A stretch of 56,470 nt of DNA, taken from contig CALAGR010000288.1 of the NCBI GenBank assembly GCA_937891735.1, forward strand, positions 1 through 56,470, written 5' to 3'. A model generated the notes under the pieces. That model ran no database searches. It saw only the letters and a program-made list of their open reading frames with translations, and had not been told where the DNA came from. Positions 47,529-55,781 of this stretch are shown one piece after another. The first letter of the stretch is position 1, and every line of letters begins with the position of its first letter. Source of the DNA: an uncultured Pseudomonadota bacterium (lineage in GTDB: Bacteria; Myxococcota_A; UBA796; UBA9615). The position numbers were made by a program, and so were the translations under genes.

Positions 47529-48737
47529 ATGAGCAAGTTCGACATCGACCCCGGGGCCCCGTGGCCGCCGCGTGACTATCTGCTGCCGGACCTCGGCTTC
47601 GGCACCCGCGCCGTGCACGCCGGGCAGCCCCCAGAGCCCCGAACGGGCGCGGTGATGGTGCCCATCTACCAGACCAGCACCTACGCGCAGCCGGGGGTCG
47701 GTGATCACCTGGGCTACGAGTACGCGCGCACCGGAAACCCCACGCGCACCGCCCTGGAGACCTGCCTCGCGAGCCTGGAGCACGCGACCCACGGCGTGTG
47801 CTTCTCGTCGGGCTGCGCGGCCACCTCGATGATGTGCCACACCCTTCGGCCGGGCGATCACGTCGTGAGCAGCGACGACGTGTACGGCGGAACGTGGCGC
47901 CTGTTCACGAGCATCTTCGAGCCCCTGGGCATCGGGTTCACCTTCGTGGACATGACCGACCACGACGCGGTGCGGGCCGCCGTGCGTCCCAGCACGAAGA
48001 TGCTGTGGGTGGAGACCCCCACCAACCCGCTCCTCAAGATCGTGGACATCGCGGCCATGGCGAACATCGCCCACGCCGGCGGCGCGCGGTGCGTGGTCGA
48101 CAACACGTTCGCCACGCCCTACTTCCAGAGCCCCCTTCGCCTCGGCGCGGACGCGGTCGTGCACAGCACCACGAAGTACATCGGAGGTCACAGCGACGTG
48201 GTCGGCGGCGCGGTGCTCACCTCGGACGACGACCTCGCGAACCGGCTGTTCACCCTGCAGAACTCCATGGGCGCCATGCCCGGTCCCCAGGACTGCTTCC
48301 TTCAGCTGCGTGGCCTGAAGACCCTGCACTTGCGCATGCGGCAGCATGCAGCGTCGGCCGGGGCCCTCGCCGACTGGTTGAGCGATCACGCCGAGGTGGA
48401 CGCGGTCATCTACCCCGGCCTGCCTGGCCACCCCCAGCACGCCATCGCAGCCTCCCAGATGCGGGGCTTCGGCGGCATGGTGAGCTTCGAGCTCCGGGGC
48501 AGCCTGGCCCGCGCCGAGGCGTTTGTGGCGGCGACCCGGGTGTTCACGCTTGCCGAGAGCCTGGGGGGTGTGGAGAGTCTCATCGAAGTGCCCGCGGCCA
48601 TGACCCACGCGTCCGTGCCGCCGGCGGTGCGCAAGAAGATCGGCATCGCAGACGGGCTGATCCGGCTGTCGGTCGGTGTCGAGGAACTGGTGGATCTGAA
48701 GTCCGATCTCACCGCAGCGTTCGAGGAGACCCGATGA
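47529..48737 (+). CDS. Cystathionine gamma-lyase / gamma-synthase (PLP enzyme)
   Basis: 402 residues of the Cys/Met-metabolism PLP family. The lysine is K216 in HSTTKYIGGHSD. Other family motifs are YARTGNPTR, SSGCAATS, WVETPTNPLLK, VDNTFATPYFQ and SLGGVESLIEVP. Coupled to a CBS gene, a gamma-lyase role making cysteine is the best guess, but gamma-synthase cannot be excluded from sequence. Its stop overlaps the next ATG (ATGA). Confidence 0.88.
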   Translation: MSKFDIDPGAPWPPRDYLLPDLGFGTRAVHAGQPPEPRTGAVMVPIYQTSTYAQPGVGDHLGYEYARTGNPTRTALETCLASLEHATHGVCFSSGCAATSMMCHTLRPGDHVVSSDDVYGGTWRLFTSIFEPLGIGFTFVDMTDHDAVRAAVRPSTKMLWVETPTNPLLKIVDIAAMANIAHAGGARCVVDNTFATPYFQSPLRLGADAVVHSTTKYIGGHSDVVGGAVLTSDDDLANRLFTLQNSMGAMPGPQDCFLQLRGLKTLHLRMRQHAASAGALADWLSDHAEVDAVIYPGLPGHPQHAIAASQMRGFGGMVSFELRGSLARAEAFVAATRVFTLAESLGGVESLIEVPAAMTHASVPPAVRKKIGIADGLIRLSVGVEELVDLKSDLTAAFEETR

Positions 48738-49675
48738 GCTACCGCATGATGACCCTCGCCCTCGCCGTCCTGCTGGCCGGTCCTGGCTGTGTGGGCAAGG
48801 CGAAGTACGAGGACGCCCTCGCCGCCGGAGTGTCCCTGGAGCAGCAGCTGGAGGACCTGCAGGAGGCCTACGCCGCCGAGCTGGCCCACGCCGCCGATCT
48901 GCAGGCCCAGCTCGACTCCGAGGTGGGGCGGGCCGCCGAGCTGACCCAGCTGCTCGCGTCGCTGGAGCGCCGCAACAGCGAGCTCAAGGGCAACCTCGTC
49001 GATCTGTCCGGCCGGGTCGCGGATCTGAAGGCTCGGGGCCAGGCGGACAGCGCCAAGAAGGCAGAGCTCGACGCGATGGTCGCGGCGCTGCAGGCCCAGT
49101 CGGCCGAGACGAGCGCCGACATGGACGCCTCCCGCGCGCGCATCGCCGAGCTGGACGCCGAGCGCAGCCGCCTGGCCGCCGAAGCGGATCGGCTCCGGGC
49201 CGACAAGGAGGCCCTGGCCGCCAAGACGAAGGCCTACGACGACCTCGTGGCGGCGCTGCAGCAGGAGATCGAGGCCGGGCAGATCGAGATCACGGAGCTG
49301 TCCGGTCGTCTGACGGTCAACGTCAGCAACGCGATCCTGTTCGACTCGGGCAAGTACGGTCTGAAGGCCGCGGGCATCGAGGCGCTCAAGAAGGTCGCCG
49401 GCGTGCTCGCCTCGGTGGGTGACCGGGCGATCCAGGTCGAAGGCCACACCGACGACGATGTCGTGCGCGCGGGCGCCCCCTACGCGGACAACTGGGCCCT
49501 GAGCGCGCTGCGCGCTTCGACCGTGGTGTCGCTGCTGGTGACGGAGGGCGTGGCCCCCCTCAACGTCAGGGCCGTGGGGCTGGGCGAGTTCCGCCCCGTG
49601 GTGCCCAACGACACCCCGGAGGGCAAGGCCTCCAACCGACGCACGGAGATCGTGCTGGTCCCCAAGCTCGACTGA
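48734..49675 (+). CDS. OmpA-domain lipoprotein with long coiled coil
   Basis: 313 residues. The lipobox is L-A-G-P-G-C (C19). A coiled coil fills about residues 30-185 (LEQQLEDLQEAYAAEL; ELDAERSRLAAEADRLRADKEAL). The C-terminus is an OmpA-like peptidoglycan-binding domain (ILFDSGKYGLKAAGIEALKKVAGVL; VEGHTDDDVV; ALSALRASTVVSLLV; NRRTEIVLVP). It probably bridges the outer membrane and the cell wall. It is coupled to the transsulfuration genes by a 4-nt overlap, which looks like co-expression rather than shared function. Confidence 0.88.
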   Translation: MSYRMMTLALAVLLAGPGCVGKAKYEDALAAGVSLEQQLEDLQEAYAAELAHAADLQAQLDSEVGRAAELTQLLASLERRNSELKGNLVDLSGRVADLKARGQADSAKKAELDAMVAALQAQSAETSADMDASRARIAELDAERSRLAAEADRLRADKEALAAKTKAYDDLVAALQQEIEAGQIEITELSGRLTVNVSNAILFDSGKYGLKAAGIEALKKVAGVLASVGDRAIQVEGHTDDDVVRAGAPYADNWALSALRASTVVSLLVTEGVAPLNVRAVGLGEFRPVVPNDTPEGKASNRRTEIVLVPKLD

Positions 49676-49690
49676 CCGCCGACCCCTGAC

Positions 49691-51865
49691 TCAGGGGCAG
49701 GTGCCGGGGTGCAGCGTGGGGTTGGTGTCGTCGCAGTCGCCACCCTGCAGGGCGCCGCCGCAGCCGTTGTTCATGGACGACACCATGTTGCGCAGCATGG
49801 CGGGCAGGTCCGCGTCGAAGCTGCTGTTCCAGTCGCCCAGGTCGGGGTTGCCGTTCCAGTAGGCGACCACGCCGCCGTTGAGCACCGGCCGCCAGATGAT
49901 CTTCGCCCGGCTGCCCACCGAAGCCACCCGGACCGCGCCCACCGCGCCGTTGACGTTGGCGTTGTCGTGCACCGTGCTCGATGCCGTGAACGAGTAGGCC
50001 GCCGTCCAGGACCCGTAGGGGCCGGACGTGGCGGGGCTCGCGGTCGAGGTGATGGTGCAGGCGGCGGTCTCGGGACCTAGCCCCGTGGTGAGGGAGCCGA
50101 CCAGGGTCGCCATCAAGGTCGCGTCCACGCCGCTGGACGCCGCGGGGGCGGCGGAGTCGTCGTCGTCGCCCACGGCGGAGTCGTCGTCGTCGCCCACGGC
50201 GGAGTCGTCGTCGTCGCCGAAGACCGCGTCCTCTTCGTACAGAACGCCCTCTCCGGTGATGATGAGGTTGCCGCCCCCAGCGACCCAGCTCGCCAGCGTG
50301 TCGTACTCGGTCTGCAGCAGCTGCCGGTAGCCGGTGTGCCAGATCATGACCCTGGAGTCGTCGAAGTTCGCCGTGTCGGTGAGCCAGCCGCTGGCTTCGG
50401 CGCCGCTGGCCATGACCGTGTCGATGCCCGTCGGGTCCAGGGCCGAGAACCCGTCCCAGAACGTGGCCTCGGCCGAGTCCGTGACCAGGGAGATGGTGCA
50501 CCCGAGCGGCGTGCAGCCGATGAACCCGTCGAGGTCATCGTCCTGCTCGTCGGCGGGCACGACGCCGTCGCAGTCGTCATCGATGGTGTTGCAGATCTCC
50601 ACCGCGCCGGGGTTCACGTCCACCGACGTCTCGTTACAGTCCCCGTCGCAGGCGCTGTAGGTGTCGCCGTCCTGGTCGGACTCGTTCGCGCCGGGGGAGC
50701 CGTTGCAGTCGTTGTCGAGGCCGTCGCACAGCTCGGGCGCGCCCAGATACACCGTCGGGTCGTTGGGGTCGCAGTCCCCCGCGCACTGGGACTGGCCGTC
50801 GCCGTCGGTGTCGAAGCCCTCGTCGATGACGCCGTCGCAGTTGTTGTCGATGCCGTCGCAGGCCTCGATCGCGTTGGGGTTGACGTTCCCGTTCAAGGAG
50901 TCGCAGTCCCCCTGGCACGAGGTGAAGCCGTCGAGGTCGAAGTCCAGGTTCTCGTCGATCTGCCCGTTGCAGTTGTTGTCCTGGCCGTCGCAGATCTCGG
51001 CGTTTCCGGGGGCGACGGTGGCGTCGAGATCGTCGCAGTCCACCGACCCGTACGTGTTCAGGCATCCGGGGTACGGCCCCGCGGATCCGTCTCCGTCCAT
51101 GTCGAGGAGCTCTTCGTTGTCCTCCACGCCGTCGCAGTCGTTGTCCTTCTCGTCGCACGCCTCCTGCGCCCCCGGGTAGCTGAGCCAGCCGTCCACCGGG
51201 TTGTCGTCGCAGTCGTCGCTGCACGGCGTGAACCCGTCCGAGTCCTGGTCCAGGAACTCGGTGCCCAGGCCGTTGTCGATCACGCCGTCGCAGTTGTCGT
51301 CCTCCCCGTCGCAGGTCTCGGCCGCGCCGGGGTAGGTCAGGGGATCGCTGTCGTCGCAGTCGGAGGGCGCGTCGCAGACCCGGAAGCCGTCGAAGTCCTG
51401 GTCCAGCCCGTCGTCGATCAGCCCGTTGCAGTCGGTGTCGTTGCCGTCACAGGTCTCAGCGGCGTCCGGGTTGATGGCCGCGATCAGATCGTTGCAGTCG
51501 AGTTCCTCGGGCGGGTAGGAGCCCACGCACTCGGGCTCGGAGATGTCCACGAAGCCGTCCTGGTCGGCGTCGAAGTTCTCGTCGATCCGGCCGTCGCAGT
51601 CGTCATCCACGCCGTTGCAGCGCTCGGAGGCGTCGGGGTTGACGTCCGCGTCGTTGTCGTCGCAGTCGCCGGGCTCGAGGTCCTCGTCCGAGCACGGCTC
51701 GTCGCCAAAGCAGAAGCCGTCGCCGTCCCCGTCCGCGCCATCGACGCTCGCCGAGTCGTCGTCGTCGGCCGTGGTGTCGTCGTCGTCGCGCCCGGTGGGA
51801 CACGCCATGAGGCAGGCACTGCACAGCGCGGCTGTCAGCAGGTGCAGGAGTGAGCGATTCAGCAT
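49691..51865 (-). CDS. MopE-like repeat lipoprotein with embedded globular domain
   Basis: 724 residues; ATG at 51865 chosen because it directly precedes the signal peptide, with lipobox L-M-A-C (C22). After an Asp-rich linker come eight Cys/Asp repeats of the MopE type (P-x-A-x-E-x-C-D-G-x-D-N-D-C-D-G), which in Methylococcus MopE are linked with copper/calcium binding and in myxobacteria are common in surface proteins. A globular region follows (LVTDSAEATFWDGF...WVAGGGNLIITGEGV) resembling a ThuA/GATase-like fold, then three DDDDSA tracts, a beta-rich region, and a closing GGDCDDTNPTLHPG motif. Surface adhesion or metal binding is inferred. Confidence 0.8.
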   Translation of the reverse strand: MLNRSLLHLLTAALCSACLMACPTGRDDDDTTADDDDSASVDGADGDGDGFCFGDEPCSDEDLEPGDCDDNDADVNPDASERCNGVDDDCDGRIDENFDADQDGFVDISEPECVGSYPPEELDCNDLIAAINPDAAETCDGNDTDCNGLIDDGLDQDFDGFRVCDAPSDCDDSDPLTYPGAAETCDGEDDNCDGVIDNGLGTEFLDQDSDGFTPCSDDCDDNPVDGWLSYPGAQEACDEKDNDCDGVEDNEELLDMDGDGSAGPYPGCLNTYGSVDCDDLDATVAPGNAEICDGQDNNCNGQIDENLDFDLDGFTSCQGDCDSLNGNVNPNAIEACDGIDNNCDGVIDEGFDTDGDGQSQCAGDCDPNDPTVYLGAPELCDGLDNDCNGSPGANESDQDGDTYSACDGDCNETSVDVNPGAVEICNTIDDDCDGVVPADEQDDDLDGFIGCTPLGCTISLVTDSAEATFWDGFSALDPTGIDTVMASGAEASGWLTDTANFDDSRVMIWHTGYRQLLQTEYDTLASWVAGGGNLIITGEGVLYEEDAVFGDDDDSAVGDDDDSAVGDDDDSAAPAASSGVDATLMATLVGSLTTGLGPETAACTITSTASPATSGPYGSWTAAYSFTASSTVHDNANVNGAVGAVRVASVGSRAKIIWRPVLNGGVVAYWNGNPDLGDWNSSFDADLPAMLRNMVSSMNNGCGGALQGGDCDDTNPTLHPGTCP
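50151..50218 (-). repeat. 24-nt tandem repeat coding for GDDDDSAV
   Basis: Two full copies and a 20-nt third copy of a 24-nt unit (on the plus strand starting GCGGAGTCGTCGTCG) encode the linker AVGDDDDS repeats. The copies are almost identical, so copy number may vary between strains. Confidence 0.85.
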
Positions 51866-51912
51866 GTGCAGCGAAACTCCGCGAAAGCTACGGGCAGGCC
51901 GTACTTCAAGGC

Positions 51913-51941
51913 ATTGTTCCCGTTCCATCTAGCATTGTAAA
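51913..51941 (-). promoter_or_regulatory. Candidate promoter of the MopE-repeat lipoprotein gene
   Basis: TTTACA (51941-51936) is separated by exactly 17 nt from AACAAT (51918-51913), 4 of 6 matches to the -10 consensus. The predicted start is about 40 nt before the ATG at 51865, which is preceded by GGAG. Confidence 0.5.
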
Positions 51942-51983
51942 ACGCTGCCCCCCAGGGCCGACCGTTGCCCGAGGCGCTGACTG

Positions 51984-53111
51984 ATGTCTTCCAACTTCAT
52001 CCCGCTGGACCGTCTGACCGCCCGCGGGAGGGAGCTGGGGCTCGTGGTGGGGGCGTCTCCAGCCCCTCCGGGTCCCGAGCAGGGGCGGTTGCTGAGCTGG
52101 CTGGAGCAGGGCAGCCACGCGGACATGGCCTGGCTGGCCCGCGACCCGGAGCGGCGCGCCGACCCCCGCCGTGTGCTGCCCGAGGCCCGCACGGTCATCT
52201 CGGTGGGGCTCGACTACTTCCAGGGGACCCTGCCCGATGCCGACAGATCCCGGCCCACGGGGCTGGTCGCGCGCTACGCCCTGGGCGACGACTACCACGG
52301 GGTGCTGCTGGACGCGGTGCGCGCGTTGGCCGAGGAACTGGACGATCCCCTGGCCAGGCCCTACGTGGACACGGGCCCGGTCATGGAGAAGCCCCGCGCC
52401 CAGCGGGCCGGCCTGGGGTGGATCGGCAAGCACACCAACTGCGTGTCCCGCGAGCACGGCAGCTGGTGGTTCCTGGGCGCGATCATCACCCAGGCGCAGG
52501 TGGAGCCCTCCGAGCCCCACGCCGACCACTGCGGCTCCTGCACCCGGTGTCTCGACGTGTGCCCCACCCGCGCGATCCGGGCGGATCGCCCCTACCAGAT
52601 GGACGCGCGCCTCTGCATCTCCTACCTCACCATCGAGTTCCGGGGGCCGATCCCGCGAGAGCTGCGGCCCCTCATCGGCACCTGGATCTACGGCTGCGAC
52701 CTCTGCCTGGACGTGTGTCCCTGGAACAAGTTCGCCACGCCCACCCGGGAGGAGCGCTTCCGCCCCCGCCCCCACCTCGTGCACCCCCCGCTGGAGGAGA
52801 TGCTGTCGTGGGACCAGGAGACGTTCTCCCGCCTGATGAAGGACAGCCCCATCAAGCGCACGAAGCGGCGCGGGCTGCTGCGCAACGTCTGCGTGGCCCT
52901 GGGCAACGCGCAGGATCGTGGCGCCGTGCCAGCCCTCGCCCACACCCTCGCCAACGAAGCCGAAGCCCTCGTGCGCGGCCACGCCGCCTGGGCGCTGGGG
53001 GTGCTCGGGGGCGCCGAGGCGAAGCGGGCGCTCCAGGCCGGGCTGAGCGACGATGATCCGTGGGTCTGCGAAGAGATCGCGCTCGCCCTGCAGGAGATCC
53101 AGACACCGTGA
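51984..53111 (+). CDS. queG: Epoxyqueuosine reductase
   Basis: 375 residues. QueG reduces epoxyqueuosine to queuosine in tRNA wobble position 34, using cobalamin and two [4Fe-4S] clusters. The cluster motifs are HCGSCTRCLDVCPT and YGCDLCLDVCPWN, with the conserved C in LCISYLTIEFRG between. The VDTGPVMEKPRAQRAGLGWIGKH block is characteristic. A C-terminal HEAT-like repeat region (about 310-370) supports tRNA binding. Its stop overlaps the next gene (GTGA). Confidence 0.95.
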   Translation: MSSNFIPLDRLTARGRELGLVVGASPAPPGPEQGRLLSWLEQGSHADMAWLARDPERRADPRRVLPEARTVISVGLDYFQGTLPDADRSRPTGLVARYALGDDYHGVLLDAVRALAEELDDPLARPYVDTGPVMEKPRAQRAGLGWIGKHTNCVSREHGSWWFLGAIITQAQVEPSEPHADHCGSCTRCLDVCPTRAIRADRPYQMDARLCISYLTIEFRGPIPRELRPLIGTWIYGCDLCLDVCPWNKFATPTREERFRPRPHLVHPPLEEMLSWDQETFSRLMKDSPIKRTKRRGLLRNVCVALGNAQDRGAVPALAHTLANEAEALVRGHAAWALGVLGGAEAKRALQAGLSDDDPWVCEEIALALQEIQTP

Positions 53112-54358
53112 GATCAGCCAGCCTCCGCATCATCGTGGGAACGCTCGCCGCCGTGTGGGTGCTCGTATCCTGGGCGGGCGCCGCGTCGGCAGGCCCCCCG
53201 TCCGACCCCGGCGGCAGCATCGCCACCGTCGTCGCCGAGCCCCCGCCGTCGGTGACCTGGTCCCCAGCCGACCTGCCCACCCCCGACGGCGAGGGAGTCC
53301 GGCTCACCCAGGGCCCGGGGGGCGTCGTGCTCTCCTGGGCGCAGCAGGGACCCAAGGGCCCGATCCTGCGCGCGTCCAGCTGGTCCGCGAGGGGATGGAG
53401 CAGGCCGGAGACCGTGGCCGTCGTGCCGGGGCTCGTCGTGTCGTGGGCGGATCCCCCGACGGTCATCGACGGGGTCGGCCACCGCGCCGCCACCTGGCTC
53501 GTCGAAGCGGGCCACGGCGCGCACATGCAGGCCAGCCGCCGGGCCGCGAAGGGCCGTTGGTCGACGCCAGTGCGCGTGCACAGCGACCAGAGCGAGACCG
53601 AACACGGCTTCGCGACCCTGTTTCCCCTCGCCGACGGCACCACCGACATCGCGTGGCTCGATGGCCGCGACCAGGCGGCGGGGGGAGCGGGACGGACCGG
53701 GCTGTACCGGCGGATCCTGGGGGCTGACGGCGCGCTCGGACCCGAGCAGATCGTGGATCCGCGGACCTGCGACTGCTGCCCCACGAGCGGGGTGAAGCTC
53801 GCTGGCGAGGCGCCGTTGCTGGCCTGGCGGGACCGACTGGGCGGTGAAGTGCGCGACATCTCCACGACCCACCTCGGCGCGGGCACCGACCCCCTGCGGG
53901 TCTCCGAGGACGGCTGGGAGTTTGGCGGATGCCCCGTCAATGGCCCCGCGGTGGCTCCGTACCACGACGGATTCGCGGTGGCGTGGATGACCGAGGCGGG
54001 CGGGCCCCGGGTGCGCTACGCGTTCGGGCGCGGAGTCGAGGCGTTCACTCCACCCACCGATCTGGCCGTGGGCGAGGACGTGCTGGGCCGGGTCGCGAGC
54101 ACGGCCCTGCCGGGGGACCAGCTCCTCATCACCTGGGTGGAGGGCACCGAGGAGTCGGCCACGCTGCGCGGGGTCGTGTTCGGCGAGCTGACCCGCAGCG
54201 CGCCGGTGATCCTGGGGCCGGTGCCGGGGCCGCGCAGCGCGGGCTTTCACCGCCTCGCCACGCGGCAGGACGACGTGCTGGTGGTGTTCGGCGAGGCTGG
54301 CCACGCGGTCGGCCGGTCGATCCCGCTCGATCAACTTCACCGGCTCATCCCCGAGTAG
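53108..54358 (+). CDS. Exported sialidase-like beta-propeller protein
   Basis: 416 residues from a GTG overlapping queG. The signal peptide (about 1-27, ending ASA) is followed by a beta-propeller with repeats such as TDIAWLDGRD, APLLAWRDR and QLLITWVEGTEE. Cysteine motifs CDCCPT and FGGCPVNGPA lie in the middle, a pattern seen in exported proteins often annotated as exo-alpha-sialidases. No catalytic Asp/Arg set of true sialidases is obvious, so enzymatic function is uncertain. The next gene begins 10 nt later. Confidence 0.65.
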   Translation: MRSASLRIIVGTLAAVWVLVSWAGAASAGPPSDPGGSIATVVAEPPPSVTWSPADLPTPDGEGVRLTQGPGGVVLSWAQQGPKGPILRASSWSARGWSRPETVAVVPGLVVSWADPPTVIDGVGHRAATWLVEAGHGAHMQASRRAAKGRWSTPVRVHSDQSETEHGFATLFPLADGTTDIAWLDGRDQAAGGAGRTGLYRRILGADGALGPEQIVDPRTCDCCPTSGVKLAGEAPLLAWRDRLGGEVRDISTTHLGAGTDPLRVSEDGWEFGGCPVNGPAVAPYHDGFAVAWMTEAGGPRVRYAFGRGVEAFTPPTDLAVGEDVLGRVASTALPGDQLLITWVEGTEESATLRGVVFGELTRSAPVILGPVPGPRSAGFHRLATRQDDVLVVFGEAGHAVGRSIPLDQLHRLIPE

Positions 54359-54368
54359 CATCCGGTTC

Positions 54369-55310
54369 ATGCGACGCACTCTGCTTCCCCTGGGTCTGCT
54401 GCTCGCCGCCTGCCCCGGGCCCCAGGACCCGCCGGTGCCGCCTCCCGTCGACTTTCCGCCCGTCCGGTTCATCGCGATGGGCGACACCGGCGAGGGAAAC
54501 CAGGCCCAGCTCGACGTGGCCACGGTGATCGAGCAGGTCTGCGCGGAGCAGGGCTGCGACTTCGTGCTGCTGCTCGGGGACAACATCTACGACACCGGCG
54601 TGACCGCCCTGGGCGACGTGCAGTGGCAGGACAAGTTCGAGATCCCCTACGAGGGCCTGGATCTGCCGTTCTACGCCGTCCTGGGCAACCACGACTACGC
54701 CCTGACGACCAACCAGGAGAGCGCCGACTTCCAGGTCGAGTACTCCAAGGTCTCGGACAAGTGGGTCATGCCCGCCCGTCACTACGCCCACCGCCACGCC
54801 AACGTGGAGTTCCTGGCGTTGGACACCCAGGCCATGAACTTCCCCACGACCCTGGTGGACGAGTTCGAGGCCCAGGAGCGCTGGATGGAGGAGCGGCTGG
54901 GGACCCCCGCCGACGGCTGGCGCATCGTGTACGGCCACCATCCCTACATCTCCAACGGAGAGCACGGGAACGCCGGGGCGTTCGACAACTTCCCGTCCGA
55001 GTTCGACATCAGCGGGATCCGCCTCAAGGAGCGGTTCGAGGCCACCGTGTGCGGCGCGGCGGACCTGTACGTGTGCGGACACGATCACGACCGCGAGTGG
55101 CTGGAGCAGCGCTGCGATGGCACCCGCTTCATCGTCTCGGGCGCGGGCAGCAAGCTGCGGGAGTTCGACGATGCCCAGCCCGTGCACTTCGGCGACGCCA
55201 CCACCGAGGGATTCGCGTGGTTTCAGATCGACGACGACGAGCTGACCGTGCAGTTCTGGGATCGCACCGGAGCGATGAACTACGAGGGTGGGTGGACGCG
55301 CGGCGAGTAG
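54369..55310 (+). CDS. Lipoprotein metallophosphoesterase (purple acid phosphatase-like)
   Basis: 313 residues with lipobox L-L-A-A-C (C15). The calcineurin-type metal motifs are in order: AMGDTGEG, LLGDNIYDTG, LGNHDYAL, VYGHHPYIS and CGHDHDRE. Purple acid phosphatase-like enzymes of this type hydrolyse phosphate esters outside the cytoplasm. The C-terminal strand region AWFQIDDDELTVQFWD is also family-like. It follows the exported propeller by 10 nt and overlaps the next gene. Confidence 0.88.
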   Translation: MRRTLLPLGLLLAACPGPQDPPVPPPVDFPPVRFIAMGDTGEGNQAQLDVATVIEQVCAEQGCDFVLLLGDNIYDTGVTALGDVQWQDKFEIPYEGLDLPFYAVLGNHDYALTTNQESADFQVEYSKVSDKWVMPARHYAHRHANVEFLALDTQAMNFPTTLVDEFEAQERWMEERLGTPADGWRIVYGHHPYISNGEHGNAGAFDNFPSEFDISGIRLKERFEATVCGAADLYVCGHDHDREWLEQRCDGTRFIVSGAGSKLREFDDAQPVHFGDATTEGFAWFQIDDDELTVQFWDRTGAMNYEGGWTRGE

Positions 55311-55774
55311 GGCGGGGAGCGAGCGGGTCGCGCCGGGCGTGGGCCCTGGCCGCGGCGCTCGCCGTGGTGCTGGGCGGCTGTCCTGCCGCCAACGACGACG
55401 ACTCAACGCCCACCGACGACGACGATGACGACGCCAGCGCCACGCCGTTGGAGCCGACCTGGGACAACGTCTTCGACCTCCTCAGCTTTCGCTGCGGGTG
55501 CCACGACGCCGAGCAGCGGGAGGGGGGCATGTACGACCTGACGGACGCAGCCACGGCGTGGTCGGTGATCGTGGACGTGCCGAGCGAGGCGCTGCCGTCG
55601 ATGGACCGGATCGAGCCCGGCGACCCCGAAGCCTCCTACCTGCTCCTCAAGGTGCAGGACCGCCACCGGAGCGTCGGCGGAGACGGTGCTCGCATGCCGC
55701 CCACGGGCTTCGCGCTGACGCCCACCAGGATCGCGCTGATCCGCGACTGGATCGAGGACGGCGCCCCTGACTGA
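55292..55774 (+). CDS. Small lipoprotein related to planctomycete-type cytochrome domains, heme motif degenerate
   Basis: 160 residues from a GTG at 55292 that overlaps the phosphatase gene by 19 nt, with GAGG upstream. The lipobox is L-G-G-C (C30), followed by an Asp tract (NDDDSTPTDDDDDDAS). The rest reads like the cytochrome-C-like domain of exported proteins: LSFRCGCHD, IEPGDPEASYLLLKVQ, RMPPTGFALT and IRDWIEDGAPD. The canonical CxxCH heme site is CGCH here, one residue short, so covalent heme binding is unlikely. Function unknown. Confidence 0.65.
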   Translation: MDARRVGRGASGSRRAWALAAALAVVLGGCPAANDDDSTPTDDDDDDASATPLEPTWDNVFDLLSFRCGCHDAEQREGGMYDLTDAATAWSVIVDVPSEALPSMDRIEPGDPEASYLLLKVQDRHRSVGGDGARMPPTGFALTPTRIALIRDWIEDGAPD

Positions 55775-55781
55775 AGCTCAG

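Noticed and set aside
50151-50218. Regular repeats that could suggest a CRISPR array
   Set aside because: The units are directly adjacent, without spacers, and in frame in a coding region; they encode DDDDS linkers.
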